Positions 42,101 to 46,545 of a stretch of 64,000 bases of DNA are shown piece by piece. A program made the translations under genes and the position numbers. This DNA comes from Plazaster borealis (lineage: Eukaryota > Echinodermata > Asteroidea > Forcipulatida > Labidiasteridae), in the NCBI GenBank assembly GCA_021014325.1, contig CM037470.1, positions 5,483,647-5,547,646 of the forward strand, in the 5' to 3' direction. Position 1 is the first letter of the stretch; each line of letters opens with the position of its first letter. The notes under the pieces were generated by a model. It was given only the letters and a program-made list of their open reading frames with translations. It was not told the DNA's origin and ran no database searches.

Positions 42101-42880
42101 GTTTGTTTCCTTCACGCGTTATTAAAGCAATGTACGTGGGACCAAAATGTTTGAATACGTGCGAGACTTGCACGGTCTATTAGTTGATGTTTTTATCATG
42201 GCTGTCTGGCTGTAGATCAGACTTTGTGTAGATGTGTTTTTGTGATCAGTACAGACAGGGTTTTATAGTCATATCTATTATAATAATGTCAAGTGCCTTA
42301 GGGGAACCATTCCATGGTTATTCGTGCTACTTTTACCACAGGGAATTGTAGTGCTTTGATACAGGCGCGTTGAGGTTTGATTCTATAAGCAGCATATCCC
42401 AACATTTCTGCAGTGTTGTGTCGAGTACTAATTTAGTACAATTTTGATGTTACTCTTACTCATACTCGGCTAGTAAAGTACTCGGACAATTGTACTCGAT
42501 GGTCCAAGTACTCGTAGTTGAGTTACTTGGCCACCCAAATACTTGGCAGTTATATACAACAAATCCCAACATTTCCAGACTCATTTAGATACTTTCCAAT
42601 TCATGTGGTTAATGTAGCATGAGTGACTGTGGCATTGCCCTTTATCTTTTTAATCTTTCAAAGTTTAGCATGATCACTTTAAAATATATTAAAGCAACTA
42701 TTGAAGTGTCCTTCTAACTGTATGTTTGAATTGTACAATGTAACATGGCTGCTGTTATGTGTTCAGTGCATAGAAAGAGAACCAGGAGATCCAGCATATC
42801 CTCACTACCATGGGCAGCGCAGCGTGTCGATACCTCACGTCACTAACCCCTGGAAGGGAAGCACTGAAAAACAACGCTGA
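2367..42880 (+). CDS. TMEM145: TMEM145 orthologue, seven-transmembrane protein (gene span, spliced)
   Basis: This gene encodes a multi-pass membrane protein of the TMEM145/GPR180 group: a luminal or extracellular N-terminal domain followed by seven helices. The assembled coding exons are 2367-2495, 13275-13361, 15124-15351, 15720-15798, 16830-16901, 18742-18810, 19787-19946, 21935-22028, 24175-24347, 25597-25717, 26493-26732, 28406-28570 and a last exon at 38827-38892 or 42767-42880. The protein is 560 or 576 residues. A signal peptide covers about residues 1-32, with a KKRK n-region and a VVLLVVFV core. The ectodomain carries family words such as LYYDEPDQWPAVYP and RSFRSVRERWWY. Seven hydrophobic segments lie between about residues 177 and 405, followed by TRPSAANRNFPYHVRTSQI and a proline-rich tail. 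The match to vertebrate TMEM145 is strong by recognition. About 25 residues expected between exons 1 and 2 were not found. Its exact molecular role is not evident from the sequence. Confidence 0.93.
3080..4099. mobile_element. Foldback-like element with minisatellite arms
   Basis: About 1 kb bounded by inverted copies of CAATCAACTCGC (3081) and its complement GCGAGTTGACTG (near 4088). Each arm, roughly 3080-3205 and 3921-4099, is built from degenerate repeats of the unit AAAGTCGCCCC, and both arms end inward with GTAAAAGGTTG or its complement. The centre holds a 34 bp direct repeat pair (3250-3316) and no recognisable gene. Arms made of tandem sub-repeats are typical of Foldback-type elements. 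Confidence 0.6.
4351..4728. mobile_element. TTAA-bounded MITE, family A
   Basis: About 378 bp with termini TTAAAGGCATCGTACAC and the inverse GTGTACGATGCCTTTAA. Further copies lie at 18367-18707, 29843-30212 and 37264-37717, with a partial copy at 26309-26410. Contains an internal palindrome around AAGACTTCTAGCTAGAAG-type sequence. TTAA ends suggest mobilisation by a piggyBac-like enzyme. Confidence 0.75.
5048..5398. mobile_element. TTAA MITE family B, degraded copy
   Basis: Begins GGTATCGTACACGTTTGG and ends at GGTTCCAATTACCAATT, the inverse of the family B start. Body matches 16430-16794. The outer TTAA pair is lost. Confidence 0.6.
5755..6180 (+). repeat. tRNA-derived SINE, headless copy
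   Basis: Matches the body of the SINEs at 27819-28236 and 44706-45115 (TCAGAGTGTGGAGTCC, then the GACAC...CTTAGCA and GAGAAGGGGTTCGCCC blocks). The tRNA-like A-box head is missing. Confidence 0.6.
6300..6483 (+). repeat. SINE family G fragment
   Basis: GTGGACTGTGGTTCGATTCC (a box B-like word), then GGAGCCTTGCATGTGGATTG and TTTTTAGTCCCTACCTGAC. Related to 47400-47640 and 60840-61020. Confidence 0.55.
6484..6628. mobile_element. 145 bp near-palindromic MITE, family D
   Basis: Begins TAGACTGTGGAAGTCTCG and ends CGAGACTTGCACGGTCTA. The whole element folds back on itself; an inner GGGACCAAAGTGGTCCC palindrome lies near the centre. Other copies: 31392-31534, 42043-42180 and 57611-57720. Confidence 0.8.
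6856..8893. mobile_element. Inverted-repeat-bounded element with CRE and ETS palindrome arrays
   Basis: GGTGTTCGTG at 6856-6865 is inverted as CACGAACACC at 8884-8893. The left end also makes a local hairpin with 6875-6884. Inside are about three units of 328-340 bp, each with TGACGTCA (7053-7060, 7381-7388, 7721-7728), then 130-150 bp units each with a CTTCCGGTT..AACCGGAAG palindrome (near 7873, 8348, 8495, 8645, 8775). No coding frame is evident. I found no target-site duplication, so mobility is inferred only from the ends. Confidence 0.6.
8931..12470. other. TMEM145 intron 1, non-coding
   Basis: Mostly unique AT-rich sequence with many TACATGTA words. Contains a tRNA-like SINE piece near 9340-9500 (AGCTTAGTTAGTAGAGC and GGTTCAAGTCCC), poly-C, poly-A and poly-G runs, and no recognisable exon. 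Confidence 0.6.
9340..9505 (+). repeat. tRNA-like SINE (family N)
   Basis: AGCTTAGTTAGTAGAGCGG resembles box A and GGTTCAAGTCCC resembles box B. The 5' leader CAGGTTGAATGGCTTCTGAC is shared with 30779-30930, so the repeat includes sequence upstream of the tRNA-like part. Confidence 0.6.
12475..12780. mobile_element. MITE family C, fragment
   Basis: Matches the middle of 20275-20937 over about 300 bases (ATTAGAAATCAATA, GCCAGAGATGCGGTTGGT-like and GTCACCTCGCTAAAC blocks). Termini are missing. Confidence 0.65.
12945..13136 (+). pseudogene. LINE reverse-transcriptase C-terminal fragment
   Basis: An open frame closed by TAG at 13134-13136 includes TWSPKHGRRNRGRQKLSYTD and LMRDGQEWANL. This resembles the C-terminal tail of metazoan non-LTR retrotransposon polymerases (W-P-HG-R-RGR...Y-D, then M-DR--W). 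Only the 3' end remains. It lies just upstream of TMEM145 exon 2. Confidence 0.6.
13275..13361 (+). CDS. TMEM145: TMEM145 exon 2
   Basis: 29 codons, phase 0 at both ends, with TTTGCAG acceptor and GTAATT donor. It carries NLILYYDEPDQWPAVYP, the hallmark of the TMEM145 ectodomain. Confidence 0.93.
13385..13925. mobile_element. Repeat family L
   Basis: Shares blocks in opposite orientation with 55370-55765: TTGACCCACC, GAGCATTGAT or inverse, and TAGGGGCCACTGG. Lies in TMEM145 intron 2. Confidence 0.5.
13926..15123. other. TMEM145 intron 2, remainder
   Basis: Holds a partial SINE H copy at about 14150-14315 (GCTCAAGGACACAAG and ATTAAACCACTTAG) and otherwise unique sequence. No exon signal recognised. 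Confidence 0.5.
15124..15351 (+). CDS. TMEM145: TMEM145 exon 3
   Basis: 76 codons, phase 0 to 0. Contains the ENHQVINLTTEYVWAGC region, a probable N-glycosylation site (NLT), the conserved RSFRSVRERWWYVAL stretch and several cysteines typical of the ectodomain. Confidence 0.95.
15515..15731. repeat. Local duplication of a 3' splice region
   Basis: About 75-85 bases are repeated, at about 15515-15590 and 15647-15731. Both include AAAGCAAAATT, AGATACATTT and GAATGTCCTRCAGGGTTTGT. The downstream copy is the true acceptor of TMEM145 exon 4; the upstream copy runs into non-coding sequence. Confidence 0.75.
15720..15798 (+). CDS. TMEM145: TMEM145 exon 4
   Basis: 79 bases, phase 0 in and phase 1 out. 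Encodes LKYKLTFTNGEGFWDKHFSADQF, close to the segment just before helix 1 in vertebrate TMEM145. A second copy of its 3' splice region lies about 140 bases upstream. Confidence 0.93.
16040..16168. mobile_element. MITE family E, partial
   Basis: Ends in AGCTCTATACAATTGGGCCC and contains GTGACTGGAATCCTGC and TTAGCAGAAAATTGTTA, as in 22976-23165. Left end missing. Confidence 0.55.
16430..16794. mobile_element. TTAA-bounded MITE, family B
   Basis: TTAAAGGGATTGTATACG at left and CAGACCCTTTAA at right, with GGTAATTGGAACCCACTG just inside. Copies at 34667-35030, 36306-36705 and 49225-49595. Sits directly upstream of TMEM145 exon 5. Confidence 0.75.
16830..16901 (+). CDS. TMEM145: TMEM145 exon 5 (helix 1)
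   Basis: 72 bases, phase 1 to 1. Begins ILETD as in the family, then a hydrophobic helix of about 18 residues. Donor is GTGAGT. Confidence 0.92.
16931..17948. mobile_element. Family J element split by nested insertions
   Basis: Left part (about 16931-17087) and right part (about 17845-17948) match the two halves of 32430-32735, including GGAGCTTCTCAAAAGTC and its inverse and several GGAACGTTCC-like words. Between them lie two blocks of AGTCGCGACTT repeats and SINE H (17255-17600). Confidence 0.6.
17255..17600 (-). repeat. tRNA-derived SINE, family H
   Basis: Read on the minus strand it starts GTGTCATGTGGCCGAGTGG, a leucine/serine-type tRNA box A, with box B in the GGGCTCAAGTCCCGG area. Body has CTCCCCAGGGAGC. 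Other copies: 38510-38768, 45820-46080, and partial copies at 14150-14315 and 47655-47815. Confidence 0.75.
18367..18707. mobile_element. TTAA-bounded MITE, family A
   Basis: Inverted copy of 4351-4728, ending GTCTTTGACAATTACC and CCCTGCCTTTAA. Lies just before TMEM145 exon 6. Confidence 0.7.
18742..18810 (+). CDS. TMEM145: TMEM145 exon 6
   Basis: 69 bases, phase 1 to 1. Encodes the conserved loop word QLLHTTYKMY and the start of helix 2. Confidence 0.92.
18838..19055. mobile_element. MITE family E, long hairpin
   Basis: Arms of about 65 bases, 18853-18917 and 18981-19050, are near-identical inverted copies (GCTAAGCACAACAATTTGC and its complement). Begins CCAATTTCATAGAG. Confidence 0.8.
19075..19315. 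mobile_element. Repeat family F
   Basis: Runs from TCATAAATGTATCTTTCTG to GTTAAGGGCAAGCCCTGA. Inverted copy at 23735-23995 in the same gene and direct copy at 57948-58213 in the P450 gene. Confidence 0.75.
19787..19946 (+). CDS. TMEM145: TMEM145 exon 7 (helices 2-3)
   Basis: 160 bases, phase 1 in and 2 out. Completes helix 2 and encodes helix 3, ending LILMGKGYTITR, the family's GKG-T-TR word at a membrane border. Confidence 0.93.
20005..20240. mobile_element. Inverted-repeat element, family M
   Basis: CCCAGAGCTGTGTATTGAGAG at left is inverted as TTCTCAATACACGGCTCTG at right. Second copy at 27275-27490. Confidence 0.65.
20275..20937. mobile_element. MITE family C, full copy
   Basis: 663 bp with perfect ends TTTAAAGGTAGGGTCA and TGACCCTACCTTTAAA. 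Fragments at 12475-12780 and 35390-35815 match its interior. Confidence 0.8.
20938..21934. other. TMEM145 intron 7, remainder
   Basis: Unique AT-rich sequence with several TACATGTA words. No exon, RNA gene or repeat family recognised. Confidence 0.5.
21935..22028 (+). CDS. TMEM145: TMEM145 exon 8 (helix 4)
   Basis: 94 bases, phase 2 in and 0 out. Encodes GRISHSGSVKIAV and helix 4. Two overlapping GT donors are possible; the one at 22029 keeps the family's length before FDPG. Confidence 0.9.
22107..22408. mobile_element. Inverted-repeat element with TAGACCCCTTGCA ends
   Basis: ATAGACCCCTTGCA at left is mirrored by TGCAAGGGGTCTAT at right. A second TAGACCCCTTACAC lies inside at about 22248, so one copy may have inserted into another. 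Confidence 0.6.
22976..23165. mobile_element. MITE family E
   Basis: GGGCCCAATTTCATAGAG at left and CTCTATGAAATTGGGACC at right. Interior GTGACTGGTATCCTGC is shared with 16040-16168. Confidence 0.75.
23166..23345. mobile_element. Repeat family I
   Basis: GAGCTGCCAACTCTCCCTG then repeated TCTCCCT words. Copies at 36084-36255 and, inverted, at about 46118-46318. Confidence 0.65.
23346..23735 (+). pseudogene. LINE 3' end (CR1/L2-like polymerase C-terminus)
   Basis: From about 23520 to the TAA at 23649-23651 the frame reads TRYGQRAFTVSETTLWNKLS, followed by SLEYFKAMLKTH. This is the standard tail of CR1/L2-group reverse transcriptases (YG-RAFS...LWN-LP...S---FK--LKTHL). The 3' tail has GTACAGCGCTTTGAAAC. 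Truncated at the 5' side. Confidence 0.75.
23735..23995. mobile_element. Repeat family F, inverted copy
   Basis: Inverse of 19075-19315, with a short duplication of CTTAACACTAGCC near its start. Confidence 0.75.
24098..24136. repeat. ATT microsatellite
   Basis: About 13 units of ATT, 40 bases upstream of the TMEM145 exon 9 acceptor. Confidence 0.9.
24175..24347 (+). CDS. TMEM145: TMEM145 exon 9 (helices 5-6)
   Basis: 173 bases, phase 0 in and 2 out. Encodes FDPGEVLYLYESPAGFGLI, helix 5, the PEKG loop and most of helix 6. The acceptor follows closely on an ATT microsatellite and SINE/LINE debris. Confidence 0.95.
24348..25596. other. TMEM145 intron 9
   Basis: Contains an inverted pair around ATAGAGATAGGACCACGG (about 24637) and its complement (about 25405), with a family A-like end TTTGACAATTACCAAAG near 25445. 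It is probably one old element split by other sequence. No exon recognised. Confidence 0.5.
25597..25717 (+). CDS. TMEM145: TMEM145 exon 10 (helices 6-7)
   Basis: 121 bases, phase 2 in and 0 out. Finishes helix 6, then FPKWWREKVMN and helix 7. Confidence 0.93.
26309..26410. mobile_element. MITE family A, 5' end only
   Basis: TTAAAGGTATCGTACAC followed by GGTAATGACTC and the GAGAGCTGTTGATAG block, then unrelated sequence. Confidence 0.6.
26493..26732 (+). CDS. TMEM145: TMEM145 exon 11 (conserved C-terminal start)
   Basis: 80 codons, phase 0 to 0. Begins with the near-invariant TRPSAANRNFPYHVRTSQI after helix 7, then a Ser/Asn-rich stretch with MPNFTEMF, also conserved in vertebrate TMEM145. 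Confidence 0.95.
27275..27490. mobile_element. Inverted-repeat element, family M
   Basis: CCCAGCCAGAGATGTATATTG at left and CAATATACGGCTCTG at right. Interior CACGTGG...TGCTGGA is shared in inverse with 20005-20240. Confidence 0.65.
27819..28236 (+). repeat. tRNA-derived SINE, full copy
   Basis: GTGTCGTGGCCTAGCGG is a box A-like head, GGTTCGAATCCC is box B, then the GAGAAGGGGTTCGCCC block and a TATTATTATT tail. The region reads like a serine/leucine-type tRNA with a long variable arm. Confidence 0.8.
28406..28570 (+). CDS. TMEM145: TMEM145 exon 12 (proline-rich tail)
   Basis: 55 codons, phase 0 to 0. Encodes a low-complexity tail rich in Pro, Ser, Tyr and Gly. CCTCCAG acceptor and GTAAGG donor are good; position and phase fit the gene. 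Confidence 0.82.
29115..29320 (-). pseudogene. LINE reverse-transcriptase C-terminal fragment
   Basis: Minus-strand frame with RRPKFAGHYKRSTDLVLWQP and then THGQRSKERPNKTFINQL. Same domain as at 12945-13136 (R--FAGH--R-TD...LW-P-HG-R). No intact polymerase remains. Confidence 0.6.
29843..30212. mobile_element. TTAA-bounded MITE, family A
   Basis: Direct copy of 4351-4728, TTTAAAGGCACTGAACACG to AGATACCTTTAAA. Internal palindrome AAACTTCTTGCAAGAAGTTT. Confidence 0.75.
30779..30930 (+). repeat. tRNA-like SINE (family N)
   Basis: AGCTTAGTTGGTCGAGCGC and GGATCAAATCCCGC resemble boxes A and B; the leader is shared with 9340-9505. Confidence 0.6.
31000..31122. mobile_element. MITE family E, short copy
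   Basis: GGGCCCAATTTCAAGGATC to GCCATGAAGTTGGGCCC, with internal CTTACGGAGC mirrored. Confidence 0.7.
31392..31534. mobile_element. Near-palindromic MITE, family D
   Basis: 143 bp copy, TAGACTGTGCAAGTCTCG to CGAGACTTGCACGGTCTA. The best preserved copy. Confidence 0.85.
32430..32735. mobile_element. Family J element, uninterrupted copy
   Basis: Between GGGAGCGTCAACAAAGTC and GACTTTTGAGCCGATCCC. Rich in GGAACG and CATTGGA words. Copies at 16931-17948 and 47136-47405. Confidence 0.65.
33000..33435. mobile_element. Large inverted-repeat element
   Basis: Arms of about 130 bases (33000-33130 and 33300-33435) share GGTAACACC, TTTGCTGTGT and CTACTGCCGCGGAGTAGA. The left arm carries an extra tandem copy of the last block. 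Confidence 0.75.
33810..33910. repeat. GGGTCTGGTGTACCC minisatellite
   Basis: Three to four degenerate copies of a near-palindromic 15 bp word in 100 bases. Confidence 0.6.
34667..35030. mobile_element. TTAA MITE family B
   Basis: TTAAAGGGTTAAATACG to CAGACCCTTTA. Followed at once by an AAT microsatellite (35036-35060). Confidence 0.7.
35390..35815. mobile_element. MITE family C, inverted fragment
   Basis: GTTTAGCGAGGTGACAGC and ATGCATCTCTGGC are the inverse of blocks in 20275-20937; ends CCCTACCTTTAAAG. An unrelated segment (about 35595-35790) has replaced part of it. Confidence 0.6.
36084..36255. mobile_element. Repeat family I
   Basis: GAGCTGCCAACTCTCTGCAG then TCTCCCTGATT words, as at 23166-23345. 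Confidence 0.65.
36306..36705. mobile_element. TTAA MITE family B
   Basis: TTAAAGGGATTGTATACG to AAAGCCCTTTAA. Full-length copy. Confidence 0.75.
36773..36830. repeat. 27 bp tandem duplication
   Basis: TAGGCTGGGTTTCAAGATGG followed by AGGATTC occurs twice in a row. Confidence 0.8.
37264..37717. mobile_element. TTAA MITE family A with internal duplication
   Basis: Inverse orientation, TTAAAGGCATCGTACACG to GTACGATGCCTTTAA. An internal block of about 80 bases containing AAACTTCTTGCAAGAAGTTT is duplicated at about 37430-37575. Confidence 0.8.
38286..38313. repeat. Poly-T tract
   Basis: Uninterrupted run of about 27 T. Confidence 0.9.
38510..38768 (-). repeat. tRNA-derived SINE, family H (head lost)
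   Basis: GCGCTTTACATTAGTGCC and CTCCCTGGGGAGTAAACAGC blocks match 17255-17600; truncated before the tRNA head. Confidence 0.7.
38827..38892 (+). CDS. TMEM145: TMEM145 candidate last exon A
   Basis: After a strong pyrimidine tract and TTTATAG acceptor, phase 0 reading gives 21 residues (ARENGSSSSSFIRNNGFMER then S) and a TAA at 38890-38892. An AATAAA at 39197-39202 could end the mRNA. It is short and not recognisably conserved, so it rests on splice signals and phase. Confidence 0.5.
   Translation, partial: ARENGSSSSSFIRNNGFMERS
39197..39202 (+). terminator. Candidate polyadenylation signal for exon A transcript
   Basis: AATAAA about 305 bases after the TAA of exon A. Confidence 0.4.
40846..40912 (+). 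repeat. tRNA-like SINE head
   Basis: AGCTCAGTCGGTAGAGCACC and a perfect T-arm GCAGGTTCAAGTCCTGC. The 3' acceptor half GTGAGTC has no 5' partner, so it is a truncated tRNA relic and not a functional tRNA. Confidence 0.6.
41053..41231. repeat. Tandem duplication with GTCTTGGCCTTGGTGCCCC
   Basis: Two units start GTGGTATCGGGCCTA and end AAAAGTTTCCCATA. Diverged relatives occur near 29745 and 9105. Confidence 0.7.
42043..42180. mobile_element. MITE family D, diverged copy
   Basis: CTCGCGCGTAATCGAACATT to CGAGACTTGCACGGTCTAT; the left tip is eroded. Confidence 0.7.
42767..42880 (+). CDS. TMEM145: TMEM145 candidate last exon B (alternative)
   Basis: A TGTTCAG acceptor opens a phase 0 frame of 37 residues rich in Pro, His, Tyr and Arg (PAYPHYHGQRSVSIPHVTNP within it), closed by TGA at 42878-42880. 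About 950 bases of unique sequence follow, with ATTAAA at 43833-43838. It could be an alternative last exon, or the real one if exon A is not used. Confidence 0.42.
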   Translation, partial: CIEREPGDPAYPHYHGQRSVSIPHVTNPWKGSTEKQR

Positions 42881-43832
42881 TTGGCGAACCATAAGTGACT
42901 GCTCTGCGCTCATGCTTGTTGAAAACAGTTTCGAGCGCTTGAAATGCACTTGTACATGTTGTAAGGCACTTCAAATTAATCATGTTTTAATTATTTAATC
43001 ATTGATTCTTAGTGTTTGATACATTAAAAGTGTAAATTTGCTAGATCTGTTTAAAGAGACATCAATTTGATAGACGTGTTTTCCCTTAAAAAAAAATGAG
43101 TACATGTATTTTAAGTTGAAAAACAGCATTTTTGGATTGACATTGTGTTGTGGTGTTAGACAGTAAATTGTCATTACATTGCAATGATTTGTCATTGAAC
43201 TGTCAAATTATGCAAAAAAATAATATATATAAAGAAATTGTGTTTTTTGACTTCAATTTGTAAGACAGTGTGTTTATATTTTTTTTAGTGTAACAGATGA
43301 TTTCAATAAGCAGTTCATGTATATATTGACTAAAACGCTAGCTCTCCATTCCAGACTCGGCCTCCGGGGGCACAGACAAGTTTGTGACAAGTTTGTGACA
43401 TGTGTTTTACAGAGAACATTTCCTCAGTGTTTCTTTGTTATGCTGTCCCCTAACAACAACGTGCTTGTCATAAATTCTCTGTTGCACCCACACGGCCTCA
43501 AAACAGAGAGAAATTGTTTATGCTTTTTTAGTCAATATATATATAGCTGTGATTTTTAAGTGCCTTCAGGAAGCATGTATATGTACTAAAAAGAGGAATG
43601 TGTAGATTTTACATGAGGTTGGATTGAAAAACGAAGAGAATTTAAGAGAATACAAGGGTTCAGGATTGAAACATTGTCCCTACACCAAACTTAAAAACTT
43701 GTATCAAGAACAAATAATAATAATTCCAACAAGTTTATTCCAAGAAATGGTTAATGGAATATATTTTGTATAGCAATAGATTGTAAATAATACATGTACT
43801 TTATTTGAGTGGATTGTATATTATTTTTCTTT

Positions 43833-43838
43833 ATTAAA
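43833..43838 (+). terminator. Candidate polyadenylation signal for exon B transcript
   Basis: ATTAAA about 950 bases after the TGA of exon B, with repeat sequence beginning some 270 bases further on. Confidence 0.35.
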
Positions 43839-44094
43839 ACAACATCAGTTTTCCCGTGGTGGCGGCATTTGGCACTCGGTCGAATCTGTATGGTGGGTTG
43901 AGATCAAATTTGCACCTTTACGTTTGGTTTTGAATAATCGGAAGCAATAGATAGAGTAAGTAATTGGAAGTTAAATTAATCCGAACAAGGTTTTTTCTTT
44001 CTAATAAATAATGTCTCAGGCATTCTAATCTAGTTTTAATCTGTGTGGTTTTTTTCTTCAGGGAAACAAATCCTTGTAGTAAACTTAGAGGAGA

Positions 44095-44745
44095 CCATTT
44101 CTGTATGATTACAGTTCTATGGTACCATGTGGCGTGTTGTGGCCGAGCGGTCAAGCGCACCGGACTCGAGAGTGACGTGTTGTGGCCAAGCGGTCAAGCG
44201 CACTGGACTCGGGAGTGACCATTTCTGTATGATTACAGCTCTATGGTACCATGTGGCGTGTTGTGGCTGAGCGGTCAACCGCACCAGACTCGGGAGTGAC
44301 CATTTCTGTATGATTACAGCTCTATGGTACCATGTGGCGTGTTGTGGCCGAGCGGTCAAGCGCACCGGACTCAAGAGTGACGTGTTGTGGCCAAGTGGTC
44401 AAGCACACCGGACTCGAGAGTGACCATTTCTGTATGATTATAGCTCTATGGTACCATGTGGCGTGTTGTGGCCGAGCGGTCAAGCGCACCGGACTCAAGA
44501 GTGACGTGTTGTGGCCGAGCGGTCAAGCGCACCGGACTCGGGAGTGACCATTTCTGTATGATTACAGCTCTATGGTACCATGTGGCGTGTTGTGGCCAAG
44601 CGGTCAAGCGCACCGGACTCGAAAGTGACGTGTTGTGGCCAAGCGGTCAAGCACACCGGACTCGAGAGTGACCATTTCTGTATGATTATAGCTCTATGGT
44701 ACCATGTGGCGTGTTGTGGCCGAGCGGTCAAGCGCACCGGACTCA
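44095..44745 (+). repeat. Tandem array of tRNA-like SINE heads
   Basis: Ten copies of GTGTTGTGGCCGAGCGG, or variants one or two bases different, start near 44134, 44176, 44257, 44339, 44381, 44463, 44505, 44587, 44629 and 44711. They are mostly arranged as pairs 42 bases apart within a 124 base period that also contains TATGATTACAGCTCTATGG. Each head is a leucine/serine-type box A without box B, except the last, which leads into a complete SINE. Confidence 0.85.
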
Positions 44746-45115
44746 AGCTCTGGTGTTTCTGATCAGCAGAGTGTGGGTTTGAGTCCCAGTCTTGACACTT
44801 GTGTCCTTAAGCAAGACACTTTGTCATTATTAATTTGTCCTTCAGATGGGACATAAAGACGTAGGTCCTTTGTGTTGCACATAAACAAAAACCAGTACAC
44901 TTGTCGTTAAGAGAAGGGGTTGGCCCAGATGTTTCTGGCATGGTTGGCTGCATTAAGTTTGCGCCACAGAACCTTGTAAACCATTACAAAGTGCTGCATG
45001 TAAAATGGGTCTTATAATTCCAAACATAACTCTGCATACCTGTAGAAAACAATTAAAGAGTTCTTTGGGACGCCCTTCAAGTGTAAAAAGCACTATGTAA
45101 GAACTGTGTATTATT
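44706..45115 (+). repeat. tRNA-derived SINE closing the array
   Basis: Head at 44711, box B-like GGTTTGAGTCCCAG near 44776, then the same body as 27819-28236 and a TATTATTATAAT tail. Confidence 0.8.
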
Positions 45116-45819
45116 ATAATACATATGTATATCTAGACATGGCGAATATCTTAAATTTTTCAATTGCGGTTTTCAGTAAAATAAGTCTGGACAACCAGAA
45201 CAGAAATTTTGTCTTTCACAATTGCAGATGCTACATTTACGTGTATGTTAATAAGGGAAACATTCAAAATTGTCAATTCAAACATATCCTTTTATTGATG
45301 TAATAATTATTGTTACAATAAGGAGTCTTGTCAAAATTAATCCAGGACAGGTAGTCGGATAGCAATTCTCCGATGTCATATTTTTGTTGGATTTCCGTCG
45401 GACTGTATTTCTATGAGAGACATGTGTTTACTTGCTGAAAGGCACACAGTTCTCAGATGAACTAATGACGAGCCCTATGCCAATGCACCCCACTGAGTGC
45501 TCTGCAGTTTGACTGGCTGATTAAATGTAGTATAAACAAGCTGAAAGGTGTGGAGGTCATCATATTTAACTAAGATGTGTAGTGTGACTTTTTAGTGGGA
45601 CATATAGAGACCCCCTACTTGTTTTCCAGTAGATAGTGATCCAAGTCTTTGCGGTTTGTAAACACATGTAGCCCCAGGCACTGTGAACTTCTCCCATGTT
45701 TTCTCTGACACCCAATTTCAAACAAGGTGAGCTAACGGTAGGTAAAATACCTTGTCCCGGATGTTACTTATCCGCTGGTTTTCCTGGACTAATTTTGACA
45801 AGGTCAATCATCTGGTCCA
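45116..45819. other. Intergenic between TMEM145 and CCDC15
   Basis: No gene or repeat family recognised. The two genes converge here, so 3' UTRs may extend in from both sides. Confidence 0.5.
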
Positions 45820-46080
45820 TTATTTCATTCCTTAAACCATCTCAGCTCCCTGGGGAGTATACAGCCTTTGCTGCCAAGTATGTAGCGCACTAAGCTAAAT
45901 CAATCACAAGAACCATCTCTGCCCTCACTGGTACCCATTTACCCCTGGGTGATGAGAAGCAATTATAGTTAAGTGTCTTGCTCAAGGACACAAGTGTCGT
46001 GACCGGGATTCGAACCCACACCCTGATGACTCAGCAACCGGAACTTGAGTCCGATGCACTAAATCACTCGGCCACGAGCA
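45820..46080 (-). repeat. tRNA-derived SINE, family H
   Basis: Minus-strand head GTGGCCGAGTGATTTAGTGC and box B GGTTCGAATCCCGG are both clear; body CTCCCCAGGGAGC. Confidence 0.8.
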
Positions 46081-46117
46081 TTGCTCATCACACAATGGTG
46101 TAAGAGTAAGGCCTAAA

Positions 46118-46318
46118 GCAGAGCTGCCAACATTTGCATCTTGAATTCAGGGAAATTTTGTACAACAATCAGGGAGATATTTAGAATTACATTCAGCATA
46201 ATAGGGAAAAGGTTTCCAATATCTGGGAGTTTTTCAAATTTGTTCATTAAAACATGGAAAGATTGGTTTCTTTTCAGGGAACTTTCTGCAGAATCAGGGA
46301 GAGTTGGTAGCTCTGCTA
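46118..46318. mobile_element. Repeat family I, inverted
   Basis: CAATCAGGGAGATATT and CAGGGAGAGTTGGTAGCTC; inverse of 23166-23345. Lies in the 3' flank of CCDC15. Confidence 0.65.
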
Positions 46319-46495
46319 AAGCTAAAAATGCTGGTATTTTGGTGCAAGCCCTTGCAGCTGCTATGGTCCGCAAATAGTTCGGGAGTAGGTTTTTGCGTAT
46401 TTGGGATTTGACCTTGCTCAAGTGATGTTGCGAAAGTCTGTGTCCATTCCACCAGTTTGGACTCCATTGTTCATCATCCGGGGAACTCCTTATGG

Positions 46496-46545
46496 CTAGC
46501 TGAGGTCACATGATGTCAACAGTGTATGTAGAGCTGTTGCATATG
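46496..46545 (-). CDS. CCDC15: CCDC15 exon 8 (last)
   Basis: After a TTTATCTTGCAG acceptor it completes a codon and gives YATALHTLLTSCDLS then TAG. This continues NPKA- from exon 7 exactly as in vertebrate CCDC15. Confidence 0.85.

Larger units (their letters stand above)
38893..42766. other. 3' UTR of exon A transcript, or last TMEM145 intron
   Basis: AATAAA at 39197-39202 could end a transcript using exon A. The rest is non-coding with a tRNA-like SINE head (40848-40912), a tandem duplication (41053-41231) and a family D MITE. Confidence 0.5.

Noticed and set aside
44117..44762. Open frames in all copies of the 124 base array (MWRVVAERSSAPD-type)
   Set aside because: They repeat because the tRNA-like array repeats; there is no protein family behind them.
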